Origin: Chloroflexota bacterium
GTDB taxonomy: Bacteria; Chloroflexota; Dormibacteria; Dormibacterales; Dormibacteraceae
Assembly (NCBI GenBank): GCA_005880175.1
Contig: VBJR01000085.1
Location: 1-12,357 of the forward strand
Length of the DNA stretch: 12,357 nt
Direction of reading: 5' to 3'
Made by a program: the position numbers and the translations under genes. The stretch's first letter is position 1. Each line of letters starts with the position of its first letter. The notes under the pieces are model-generated. The model searched no databases and was not told the DNA's origin. It saw only the letters and a program-made list of their open reading frames with translations. Positions 5,931-11,809 of this stretch are shown one piece after another.

Positions 5931-6273
5931 TCACCTACTCTCCCCGCCGGGCGCTCCGCGCTGGCGAAGCCGCGAGAGCAGTTCGGCCGCCCCGATCGCC
6001 GCCTCCGCCCGGCCAGCACCTCGCGCTCGCGCAGCCTGAGCGCGTGCTGGCGGGCCCCCGTTCTCCTCGTGGAACGCCAGCCGCTGCTCGTCCACCAGAC
6101 CGCTCGTGAGCGCGATCATCAGGTCGCGGTCGCGGCGTGGTCAGCATCTGGGACACCTCGAACCCGTCCACGGGCGCGCCCAGATGGACGTCGACCAGGA
6201 CGGCGTCGACCGGCTGCTCCACGATCCGGCTCCCCTTGGGGAAGTCGCAACCCATTCGGGACAGAAGTCCCAT
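5931..6273 (-). pseudogene. Frameshifted receiver-like gene remnant
   Basis: The minus strand reads MGLLSRMGCDFPKGSRIVEQ then PVDAVLVDVHLGAPVDGFEV, where VDAVLVDVHLG..DG matches strand 3 and the phospho-acceptor Asp of a response-regulator receiver. After a frame change near 6125 it continues DRDLMIALTSGLVDEQRLAF, and after another near 6055 it reads ARQHALRLREREVLAG and then, with a further shift, AEAAIGAAELLSRLRQRG to a TGA at 5931-5933. Each segment has strong third-position GC in its own frame. At least two frame breaks make it non-functional as sequenced. The first third of a receiver, with its acidic pocket, is not recognisable. The second half may be a separate helical protein rather than part of the receiver. 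Confidence 0.5.
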
Positions 6274-6337
6274 ACGCCTGTCTCGCTCCGCAGTGCATGC
6301 TGGCGTCGCCGATACCAAGTACGGGGAAGGGATTCGT

Positions 6338-6679
6338 ATGGATAGGAGGCGTCGCGGGATCATCTTCTACCGAGTGATCCTGCCCGGATTAACGGTCGTG
6401 AATCTGGGTCTGGGTGTGTTCACGCTCACGGGCCTGAAACCCAACGGGCTGCTGGGCTGGATGATGCTGGGCACCGGGGTGCTCTGTTGCGGGATCGCCG
6501 GCTGGCTCGCGGGCGCGGGCTGGTCGAAGAAGTACTGGGGCTCGGCCATGGAGCGGCAGGTCACGGCCTGGCGCCGCATCGTCGACGCCATGTTCGGTTG
6601 GATCGAGGAGGCGCCCGTTCCGGCAGATTCGCTCCGGACGCTCGAGCGTTCCCTCGACGAGGCGCTGGTCACCAAGTAA
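6338..6679 (+). CDS. Small membrane protein with two transmembrane helices
   Basis: The 113-aa protein starts MDRRRRGIIFYRVILPGLTV at the ATG at 6338; a purine run GGGGAAGGGA ends about 6 bases upstream. The positively charged start is followed by two hydrophobic helices (about 9-31 and 38-62, the second containing GWMMLGTGVLCCGIAGWLAG), then a soluble tail of about 50 residues ending SLDEALVTK. By the positive-inside rule both ends should be cytosolic. No enzyme motif is visible and the family is not recognised. It is divergent from the receiver-like remnant. A longer upstream open frame exists but lies antisense to that remnant, so I prefer 6338. Confidence 0.75.
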   Translation: MDRRRRGIIFYRVILPGLTVVNLGLGVFTLTGLKPNGLLGWMMLGTGVLCCGIAGWLAGAGWSKKYWGSAMERQVTAWRRIVDAMFGWIEEAPVPADSLRTLERSLDEALVTK

Positions 6680-6765
6680 CGCGGCGGTTCGTGGCCGAGG
6701 TGATGGGCAACTGGGCGTGGCCTGCTCGCGTTGTGGCTGGCCAGGGTCGCCCGGTCCCGCAGCGC

Positions 6766-7245
6766 CTAACCTGGCGCTGGCCTGGCCGCCCGCCTGGTCG
6801 GCCTTCTCACCCTGCTGCTGCCGGCGCGCGACCGCGAGCGCTTCGTGGGCGAGGTGCTGGCGAACATGGCCGGCCTGCGCTGGCGGCAGCGCGTCGGCGA
6901 GCTGCTGTCGGTGGCGGCCGCCATGCCCGGCATCGCCGGCTCTATCGTCCCGAGCCGCGCGACCGGGTGCTTCGACACGACTTCGATCGCCTCGTCCAAG
7001 TCCGCGCAGTCGATCAGGTCGAAGCCGGCCATCTGCTCCTTGGCCTCGGCGAAGGGCCCGTCGGTGAGCTGCAGCTCGCCCTCGCGCACGCGGATCGACG
7101 TGGCATCCCCGGCGGGCCCCACCTTGGAGCCCATGATGCGGACGCCGCGACCTTCCATCTCGGCCACCCACGCCCCCGCGTTGGCCTCCTCCTCGGGGCT
7201 CACCTCGATCGACCGATCGAGGCAGATCAGCAGCAGGTACTTCAT
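6766..7245 (-). CDS. YCII-related (DGPF-domain) protein with a replaced C-terminus
   Basis: Residues 1 to about 102 match the YCII/DGPF family, small ferredoxin-like-fold proteins of mostly unknown role often encoded near ECF sigma factors. MKYLLLICLD opens the first strand, and LTDGPFAEAKEQMAGFDLID at 60-79 is the family signature, followed by DLDEAIEVVSKHPVARLGTI. Normal members end near residue 105-120. Here about 57 further residues, Arg/Ser-rich and without family likeness, run to the stop, and they are antisense to a plus-strand coding fragment at 6770-6945. The start at 7245 has GGAGG about 6 bases upstream and overlaps the preceding gene's stop as ATGA. The catalytic status of the family is unclear; a sigma-factor gene is not present here. 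Confidence 0.85.
   Translation of the reverse strand: MKYLLLICLDRSIEVSPEEEANAGAWVAEMEGRGVRIMGSKVGPAGDATSIRVREGELQLTDGPFAEAKEQMAGFDLIDCADLDEAIEVVSKHPVARLGTIEPAMPGMAAATDSSSPTRCRQRRPAMFASTSPTKRSRSRAGSSRVRRPTRRAARPAPG
6770..6945 (+). pseudogene. Plus-strand orphan coding fragment opposite the YCII tail
   Basis: The plus strand reads LAARLVGLLTLLLPARDRER, FVGEVLANMAGLRWRQRVGE and LLSVAAAMPGIAG with G or C in nearly every third position, far stronger coding character than the antisense YCII tail. A TAA at 6767-6769 lies just before it and no start codon is present. Similarity to the family signature of YCII on the other strand begins at about 6940, so the two coding sequences meet there. I infer a fragment of a helical, possibly membrane-associated protein joined to the YCII gene by deletion or inversion. 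Confidence 0.5.
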
Positions 7246-7526
7246 GCGATCCTCCTCGGCCGCAGCGTAGTCTCTGGGGCCTCCTGCTGGGTCAGCCGCC
7301 GGAGCGCCCGCCACAGCTCAGACAGCACCTGAGCGACGCGAGCGGCCTGCTCGTGGGCCGCCAGTCGGTCGGACCGGATCACCTGCTGCTGCCGGAGCAC
7401 CATGTGGAAGTGGTGGTGGTCGAAGGATGTCGCGTACTCCTCGTGCTTGGCGGCCCCGCTCGGGCCTTTCGCAGGGGACGTCGGAGTCGGCGAACCGTTT
7501 TCGACATGTCGATGCGGCGAACACAC
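7242..7526 (-). CDS. 94-aa helical protein coupled to the YCII gene
   Basis: The frame ends TTLRPRRIA with a TGA that overlaps the YCII start as ATGA, indicating coupled translation. The C-terminal two thirds (HEEYATSFDHHHFHMVLRQQ, then VIRSDRLAAHEQAARVAQVL) has good coding character, a His cluster and long amphipathic helices. The start is uncertain: a GTG at 7526 gives 94 aa but its only purine run, AAGGGG, is nearly adjacent. An internal ATG at 7403 gives 53 aa without a ribosome-binding site. There is no membrane segment. No family is recognised; the His-rich patch might bind metal, which is speculation. Confidence 0.58.
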   Translation of the reverse strand: MCSPHRHVENGSPTPTSPAKGPSGAAKHEEYATSFDHHHFHMVLRQQQVIRSDRLAAHEQAARVAQVLSELWRALRRLTQQEAPETTLRPRRIA

Positions 7527-7566
7527 CCCTTCGGGTGTGTCACGACTCGGAGAGGCGGCGGCCGCC

Positions 7567-7695
7567 GCAGATGGCGTAGACCTCCGGGCGTGGGAGGCAG
7601 GGCTTGGGGAGATGCTGGCCCGGATCGCGGGTCGGTTCGGGCAGCGTCGGTCATGGGAGCGGGCGCGTGGCTACGTGCGCAAGAACGGGTGGCAG
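7567..7695 (+). pseudogene. N-terminal scrap of an IS701-like transposase
   Basis: The plus frame reads VDLRAWEAGLGEMLARIAGR then FGQRRSWERARGYV and RKNGWQ. This follows the N-terminus of actinobacterial IS701-family transposases (W...L..ML.RIAGRF......RAR.YVRGLLA...RKNGW.LAE) in order, but the GLLA segment between YVR and KNGW is missing and the sequence diverges after GWQ. No start codon is present in this frame and the catalytic DDE domain is absent. It is an inactive relic next to the IS110 element. The family assignment is from memory of the motif and is moderate. Confidence 0.5.
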
Positions 7696-9102
7696 CGGTA
7701 CCCCGCCGGCTGCGCCCGTCTCCAGCCGATGGCCGAGACGCCGAGCTCGGGCTGAGCGCCGTCGAGCGCCGAACGGTGAGCGGACTGGCAGCCGCGTCCC
7801 GGCACCGTGAATAGGGGGCCTCCCCACTGGGTCCAGCAGCGAGGAGGCTGATATGCAGCATGCGTCGAAGACCACCCTTCCTGCCACCGGGCCGGGTCAC
7901 CGGACCGCTGGCGTGGACTGGGCTCGCGACGACCACGCCGTCGCCATCGTCGATGCTGGCGGCCAGGTGGTCGAGCGGTTCACCGTCGCCCACACCGCCG
8001 CTGGCATCCGCGACCTGGTCCGCCGGCTCGCCAAGAACGGGGCCCACGAGGTCGCCATCGAACGGCCCGACGGTCCGGTCGTGGAGGGCCTCCTCGAGGC
8101 CGGCCTGACCGTCGTCGTCATCAGCCCCAACCAGCTCAAGAACCTGCGCTCCCGCTACGGCTCGGCCGGCAACAAGGACGACCGCTTCGACGCCTTCGTC
8201 CTCGCCGACACCCTCCGCACCGACCGGGCCCGGCTGCGCCCGCTGGTGCCCGACAGCCCGGCTACCGTGGCCCTGAGGGCCGCCTGCCGGGCTCGCAAGG
8301 ACCTGGTCGCCCACCGCATCGCCCTCGCCAACCAGCTGCGCGCTCACCTCCAGCGCACCTTCCCGGGCGCCGTCGGCCTGTTCGCCGACATCGACAGCCC
8401 GATCAGCCTGCGCTCCTCGCCCGCTTCGACTGCCAGGAGCGCGCCGACTGGCTCTCCTCCAGGCGCATGGCCGCCTGGCTGGCCAGCGTCGGCTACTGCG
8501 GCCGGGTCGCTCCAGCGACCCTGCAGGCACGGCTCACGGCCGCGCCCAGGGGCGCCACCGGCGCCGAGGGTGCCGCCCAGGTCCACGTCACCCGCGCCTT
8601 CCTGGCCGCCTTGGGCACCGTGGTCCAGCAGATCAAGCTCCTCTCCGAGCAGATCGACGAGCAGCTCGCCCTCCACGCCGACGCCCACATCTTCACCAGC
8701 CTGGCCGGCGCCGGCACCGTGCGCGCCGCCGCCTGCTGGCCGAGATCGGCGACTGCCGCGCCCGCTTCCCGACCCCAGAATCGCTGGCCTGCCTGGCTGG
8801 CGTCGCGCCCAGCACTCGCCAGTCCGGCAAGTTCCGTGCGGTCGGCTTCCGCTGGGCTGCCGACAAGCAGCTCCGCGACGCCATCTGCGACTTCGCCGGC
8901 GACTCCATCCGCGCCAACCCCTGGGCTGCCGACCTCTACCGCCGCGCCACAGGCCGTGGCCACGACCACCCCCATGCCGTCCGCATCCTCGCCCGCGCCT
9001 GGCTGTTCGTGATCTGGCACTGCTGGCAGAACGGAACGCCCTACGACCCGGCTCAGCACCGCGCCCTTCAGGCGCTCCTCCAGCCGGCGGCTTGACTTAG
9101 GG
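7696..9102 (+). mobile_element. IS110-family insertion sequence, probably inactive
   Basis: The element consists of an IS110-family transposase (7853-9095) with short flanks. The left limit is set where IS701 similarity stops (about 7695) and the right limit by the stop codon of the small minus-strand gene at 9103, so the right flank would be fewer than 10 bases. IS110 elements lack terminal inverted repeats and usually leave no clear target duplication, so the exact ends cannot be read from this sequence. In the IS110 subgroup the non-coding left end encodes a bridge RNA, and 7696-7852 would be its position here. Confidence 0.72.
7853..9095 (+). pseudogene. IS110-family DEDD transposase with two frameshifts
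   Basis: IS110 recombinases insert DNA through a RuvC-like DEDD domain and a C-terminal serine domain. The ATG at 7853 has GGAGG 6 bases upstream. The N-terminal domain shows Asp22 (AGVDWARDD), Glu70 (VAIERPDGP) and the Asp pair in KDDRFDAFVLAD (about 109-114). The frame changes near 8408: LLARFDCQERADWLSSRRMA resumes in the next frame. It changes again near 8733: RLLAEIGDCRARFPTPESLA, then GVAPSTRQSGKFRAVGF, carrying the RQSGK serine motif, to a TGA at 9093-9095. Both breaks are explained by one missing base, in a GG and a CCC run. About 415 residues would result if repaired, a normal length. As sequenced it would yield a protein with a scrambled C-terminus and no serine domain. Confidence 0.9.
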
Positions 9103-9234
9103 CTACTCATACGCTGCCGGGCGTTGCGTCCGGCCTCTCTGCACGGCCGAGACCAGCGGGGCAACGAGCACGGTCGGGACACCGAGAACGAACAGCCCGA
9201 TGATCAGCCAGAACGGATGGCACGGCAAACCCAT
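9103..9234 (-). CDS. 43-aa single-span membrane protein
   Basis: From the ATG at 9234 the protein reads MGLPCHPFWLIIGLFVLGVP and continues TVLVAPLVSAVQRGRTQ to a TAG at 9103-9105. One long hydrophobic helix (about 7-29) is followed by a basic tail, which predicts a cytosolic C-terminus. The ribosome-binding site is weak (GGTGG about 7 bases upstream). A longer frame upstream has a poor coding pattern and is antisense to a plus-strand coding stretch. Its stop lies 8 bases from the IS110 transposase stop, so the element inserted just beyond this gene or trimmed it. No family is recognised. Confidence 0.5.
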   Translation of the reverse strand: MGLPCHPFWLIIGLFVLGVPTVLVAPLVSAVQRGRTQRPAAYE

Positions 9235-9462
9235 GCTGGCGCCACCGTCTACGGCCGCCGTCTCGCCTGCGCGGACGAGGTGCTGAGCCTGGCCGAGCCG
9301 CCCCCGGCGGTGGCCGGGCTGCCGGTCGTCTTCCCCATCCCGGCGCCCGGCTGGGTGCAGCCCATCGCGACGCCGCGCTGGCCCTCCGACCTCGCCGCGC
9401 ACATGAGCCCGCTCGGCGTCATCGCTCCACGTGACGGAGGTACCGCCGGGTTTACCAGGTGA
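9217..9462 (+). CDS. Possible plus-strand gene or gene fragment, unknown
   Basis: The frame contains VYGRRLACADEVLSLAEPPP, AVAGLPVVFPIPAPGWVQPI and ATPRWPSDLAAHMSPLG with G or C at nearly every third position, so it has been coding sequence. The first ATG in reasonable context is at 9217, but it has no ribosome-binding site and lies inside the antisense 43-aa gene. The stop is at 9460-9462. The Pro-rich middle section matches no family I know. It may be a 5'-truncated gene. Confidence 0.36.
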   Translation: MARQTHAGATVYGRRLACADEVLSLAEPPPAVAGLPVVFPIPAPGWVQPIATPRWPSDLAAHMSPLGVIAPRDGGTAGFTR

Positions 9463-9521
9463 TCGCCGCCACTCGCCCCGGATCGGCGAATCCTCGGGAT
9501 CTGCGGATGGCGAGGGGATCG

Positions 9522-10472
9522 TCAGTCTCGGAACAGGACGCTGATGCTCTCTCGCCGTTGGATGCGGAGGATGGCCTCTGCAAGGAGAGGCGCGATGCCG
9601 ACGACCCGCGTCTTGGACGGCAGGGGAAACGGATGGTTCTCGATCGTATCGGTCACATAGATGCGCTCGATCGGGCTGTGATCGAGGCGTTCAGCGGCGC
9701 TGGCGTTGAATACGCCATGTGTGATTGCCGCCATCACCCGGGTTGCGCCCCTGGCCATCAGTGTTTCGGCCACCTTGATCAAGGTGATGCCGGAGATGAT
9801 GAAATCGTCGACTACGAGGCACGACCGACCCTCGACCTCGCCAATCAGCTCGACTAGCTCTGCTCGCTCGTCGTGGCCACGTCTTCGCTTGTGGCCGATC
9901 GCCAGTGAGCTGTCCAGGCGATCGGCGAACATCGTTGCTCGCTTGACGAAGCCCTCGTCAGGTGATACCACGACCGGTGATTCGATACCTTCCACGACGA
10001 CCGCATCGCACAGCGTTGGACGTGCTTGGAGATCGTCGACAGGTACGCGGAAGAAGCCCTGCAACTGAGGTGCGTGCAGGTCGACGGCGACTATTCGGTC
10101 GGCGCCCGCCGCCTCCAGTGAGTCGGCGCAGACCCGCGCCCGGATTGAGACCCGGGGTTCGTCCTTCTTGTCCCCCTTGGCATAGCTGAAGTAGGGAATG
10201 AGCACGGTGACGGAGGCGGCGCTTGCTCGTTTGAATGCATCGACCCAGAAGAGCGCCTCCATGAAGTGGTCGTTGGCCGGGAAGACGGTCGACTGGACGA
10301 GGAACACGTCCCGACCGCGAACGTTCTCGCCGATACGCACGAACAGAGTGCCCTCGGAGAACCGGATCACCTCGCTCTTCCCGACAGGCACACCGAGGCG
10401 AGCACAGATCGCCTGAGTCAGCTTCGGAGAAGCGGAGCCGCTGAATACCAGCAGCTCATCGTCAGATGCCAC
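9522..10472 (-). CDS. prs: Ribose-phosphate pyrophosphokinase (PRPP synthetase), divergent
   Basis: The enzyme makes PRPP from ribose 5-phosphate and ATP for nucleotide, His and Trp synthesis. Numbered from the GTG at 10472 (316 aa, the normal length), it shows PYFSYAKGDKKDEPR (93-107, catalytic flexible loop), DLHAPQLQGFF (131-141), VVSPDEGFVKRA (168-179), KRR (195-197) and the PRPP loop VVDDFIISGITL (220-231). It ends VVGIAPLLAEAILRI, typical of the family. In the PRPP loop the usual T-G-G/x-T is S-G-I-T, and HKRR replaces the common DKRR. An ATG at 10550 would give 342 aa with a 26-residue leader; neither start has a good ribosome-binding site. Codon third positions are much less GC-rich than in neighbouring genes. 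This suggests a second, acquired or specialised copy rather than the housekeeping one. Confidence 0.93.
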   Translation of the reverse strand: MASDDELLVFSGSASPKLTQAICARLGVPVGKSEVIRFSEGTLFVRIGENVRGRDVFLVQSTVFPANDHFMEALFWVDAFKRASAASVTVLIPYFSYAKGDKKDEPRVSIRARVCADSLEAAGADRIVAVDLHAPQLQGFFRVPVDDLQARPTLCDAVVVEGIESPVVVSPDEGFVKRATMFADRLDSSLAIGHKRRRGHDERAELVELIGEVEGRSCLVVDDFIISGITLIKVAETLMARGATRVMAAITHGVFNASAAERLDHSPIERIYVTDTIENHPFPLPSKTRVVGIAPLLAEAILRIQRRESISVLFRD

Positions 10473-10584
10473 ACCATATTCTGTCCGATCCGATGGTGGC
10501 CTGGTGAGGGATGTGTTGATGAGGCCGCCGCCTTCGTCGTCCAGGGCCATCGCGGCTGTCGGGTCGCCCAGCCACGTCGAGGGG

Positions 10585-10707
10585 ATGCAACCCGAGATCC
10601 TGGAAGCGACATGGAACCAACAGCTGGCACGGTGGGACGTCTGGTGGCGCTATCCGGGAGGACCCGATCCCCGAACCGCTCCGGAGTGGTGTGCGCCGCG
10701 GAGGTAG
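10585..10707 (+). CDS. Small Trp-rich protein, 40 aa
   Basis: The frame starts MQPEILEATWNQQLARWDVW and ends APEWCAPRR before a TAG. GAGG lies very close to the ATG (spacing about 2). It carries four Trp in its first 30 residues and resembles no family I can name. It lies upstream of and divergent from the PRPP synthetase gene. It could be the C-terminal remnant of a larger protein, because an in-frame opening extends to 10504. Confidence 0.4.
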   Translation: MQPEILEATWNQQLARWDVWWRYPGGPDPRTAPEWCAPRR

Positions 10708-11005
10708 ATGCTGATCGGCACCGAGCTCGCGAGTCTCCGCGTGCCGCACAGGGAGACCCGCGTTTGTGACACGCGACGCGATCCTGGAGCATGCCAGGCT
10801 CGCCACCGCATACCGGAGCCACCACGAGCCCGCTCAGCTCGTCGAAGCCGCTGGCGGCGGGCCGGGGCGGGGGGCGGACGGGTCGGAGCTCTGGACGCGG
10901 ATGCACCTGTACACGAGACCCAGCCATCTCCCGGATTCACCCACGCGGACGACGAGTCCACGCAGTGTCGACCTGAACGGCCAAGGCGACCAGGCGACGG
11001 ATCGC
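10708..11005 (+). other. Region with competing weak plus-strand frames
   Basis: A frame from the ATG at 10708 (MLIGTELASLRVPHRETRV) follows GGAGG closely. A second from the GTG at 10766 (MTRDAILEHARLATAYRSHH, then EPAQLVEAAGG) has a good codon pattern to about 10915 but then stays open antisense across the esterase gene. Neither shows a known domain. I read this as one small gene or fragment starting at 10766 and eroded at its 3' end, with low certainty. Confidence 0.27.
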
Positions 11006-11638
11006 TCAGGAGCGCCCGAACGCCCACCTGACGGCAGCGGGCAGCTCCTCCTCCCACATCAGGGGATCGTGGCCGCAAACCCGCTCCCGTTCCTCAACCT
11101 CGACGCCGCGGTCGCGCAGTTTCGCGGCCCAGGCGCGGGTCGCGCGGTGGAACCCGGGCTCCAGGGTGCCGGCCAGGAGGTAGTGGCGCGCCGGACCACG
11201 TCCAGACAACGGCGGTTCGAGACCCGGCGAGAACGCGACCACGGCGCCGAAACGGTCCGGGTAGCGGCAACCCAACGCGCTGGCCAGCACCGCGCCGTTC
11301 GAGTAACCGCCGGCCGCCCGCCGATCGCGCTCCACGGACACGCCGAGCTCGCGCTCCGCCCAAGCCCTGACCTCGTCTACGAAGAACGTCTCGTGAGCCG
11401 CGTACCGGCGTCGATCGAACCCGGGCAGGTACTCGCGGGCGCGCAGGTCGTCACCCGGCCTGCTCACCGCACTGTGCACGCCGACGAGCACCGCCGCGGG
11501 CGTCGTGCCTGCCACCACACTCGGCTCCAAGACCGCAGCGAAGCGGGCGACTGAACCACCGTCCGCGAGATACAGGACCGGTGGCCGGTCCTCGCGCCCG
11601 GGAGGGGACGGCGGCAACGTCGTCCCCTTACCCGACAC
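11006..11638 (-). CDS. Esterase-like alpha/beta hydrolase, start uncertain
   Basis: The protein resembles the putative-esterase (esterase D / enterochelin-esterase-like) family of serine hydrolases. PPVLYLADGG matches the strand before the oxyanion region, AAGGYSNGAVLASALGCRYP contains the nucleophile elbow G-Y-S-N-G, and VCGHDPLMWEEELPAAVRWA carries the catalytic His near the C-terminus. The acid residue is not certain. There is no signal peptide, so it is probably cytosolic; the substrate is unknown. A GTG at 11638 gives 210 aa, but family members usually have about 50 more residues before VLYLADG, so the gene may be 5'-truncated. The frame stays open upstream through an intergenic hairpin into a response-regulator gene, so automated annotation may give one product of more than 430 aa covering 11006-12298. 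I regard that fusion as the result of a deletion. Confidence 0.75.
   Translation of the reverse strand: MSGKGTTLPPSPPGREDRPPVLYLADGGSVARFAAVLEPSVVAGTTPAAVLVGVHSAVSRPGDDLRAREYLPGFDRRRYAAHETFFVDEVRAWAERELGVSVERDRRAAGGYSNGAVLASALGCRYPDRFGAVVAFSPGLEPPLSGRGPARHYLLAGTLEPGFHRATRAWAAKLRDRGVEVEERERVCGHDPLMWEEELPAAVRWAFGRS
11604..11627 (-). terminator. 7-bp hairpin between the small ORF and the esterase
   Basis: GGGGACG at 11604-11610 pairs perfectly with CGTCCCC at 11621-11627. On the minus strand it directly follows a TAA stop at 11628-11630, as a terminator or attenuator would. No T-run is present. Confidence 0.45.
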
Positions 11639-11763
11639 CCCTCGGGGCCGTGGCGCCGTGCGACCAGTGGCAGCCGAACACGAACCGGCGCGGGCTCGGC
11701 TTCGACCAGCTCGGCGTGCGGGTGCCGTGCCAGGTTCGACGCGGTGCGCTTCCTCCGCGACAT
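11628..11763 (-). pseudogene. Small frameshifted gene between regulator and esterase
   Basis: From the ATG at 11763 the minus strand reads MSRRKRTASNLARHPHAELV and EAEP with nearly perfect third-position GC. One base on, in the next frame, it continues RRFVFGCHWSHGATAPRGVG to a TAA at 11628-11630, again with strong third-position GC. Together this is about 45 residues with one frame break near 11692. No ribosome-binding site or family is recognised. It could alternatively be a lost N-terminal part of the esterase, although the TAA and hairpin argue against that. Confidence 0.36.
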
Positions 11764-11792
11764 CGAGACGAGCGATAAGGCGGTCAGGAGAG

Positions 11793-11809
11793 GCTGAGTC
11801 CGCCTCAGC
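11793..11809 (-). terminator. Small hairpin at the ancestral end of the response-regulator gene
   Basis: GCTGAG at 11793-11798 pairs with CTCAGC at 11804-11809. It overlaps the relic stop codon (11805-11807) of the response-regulator gene. The stem is short and no T-run follows, so it is a modest terminator candidate. Confidence 0.35.

Noticed and set aside
5529..6377. 282-codon plus-strand open frame
   Set aside because: It is antisense to the kinase N-terminus and the receiver-like remnant, is Ser/Arg-rich with poor codon pattern, and has no domain.
6487..7332. 281-codon plus-strand open frame
   Set aside because: It runs across the membrane-protein gene in another frame and antisense to the YCII gene; the coding signature belongs to the other frames.
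7379..8530. 383-codon minus-strand open frame
   Set aside because: It is antisense to the IS110 transposase and no protein family is recognisable.
9490..9518. Possible terminator after the PRPP synthetase gene
   Set aside because: Only a 5-bp CCTCG/CGAGG stem with a wide loop and no T-run; too weak to list.
10766..11554. 262-codon plus-strand open frame as a full gene
   Set aside because: Only the first 50 or so codons look coding; the remainder is antisense to the esterase with its G-x-S-x-G and His motifs.
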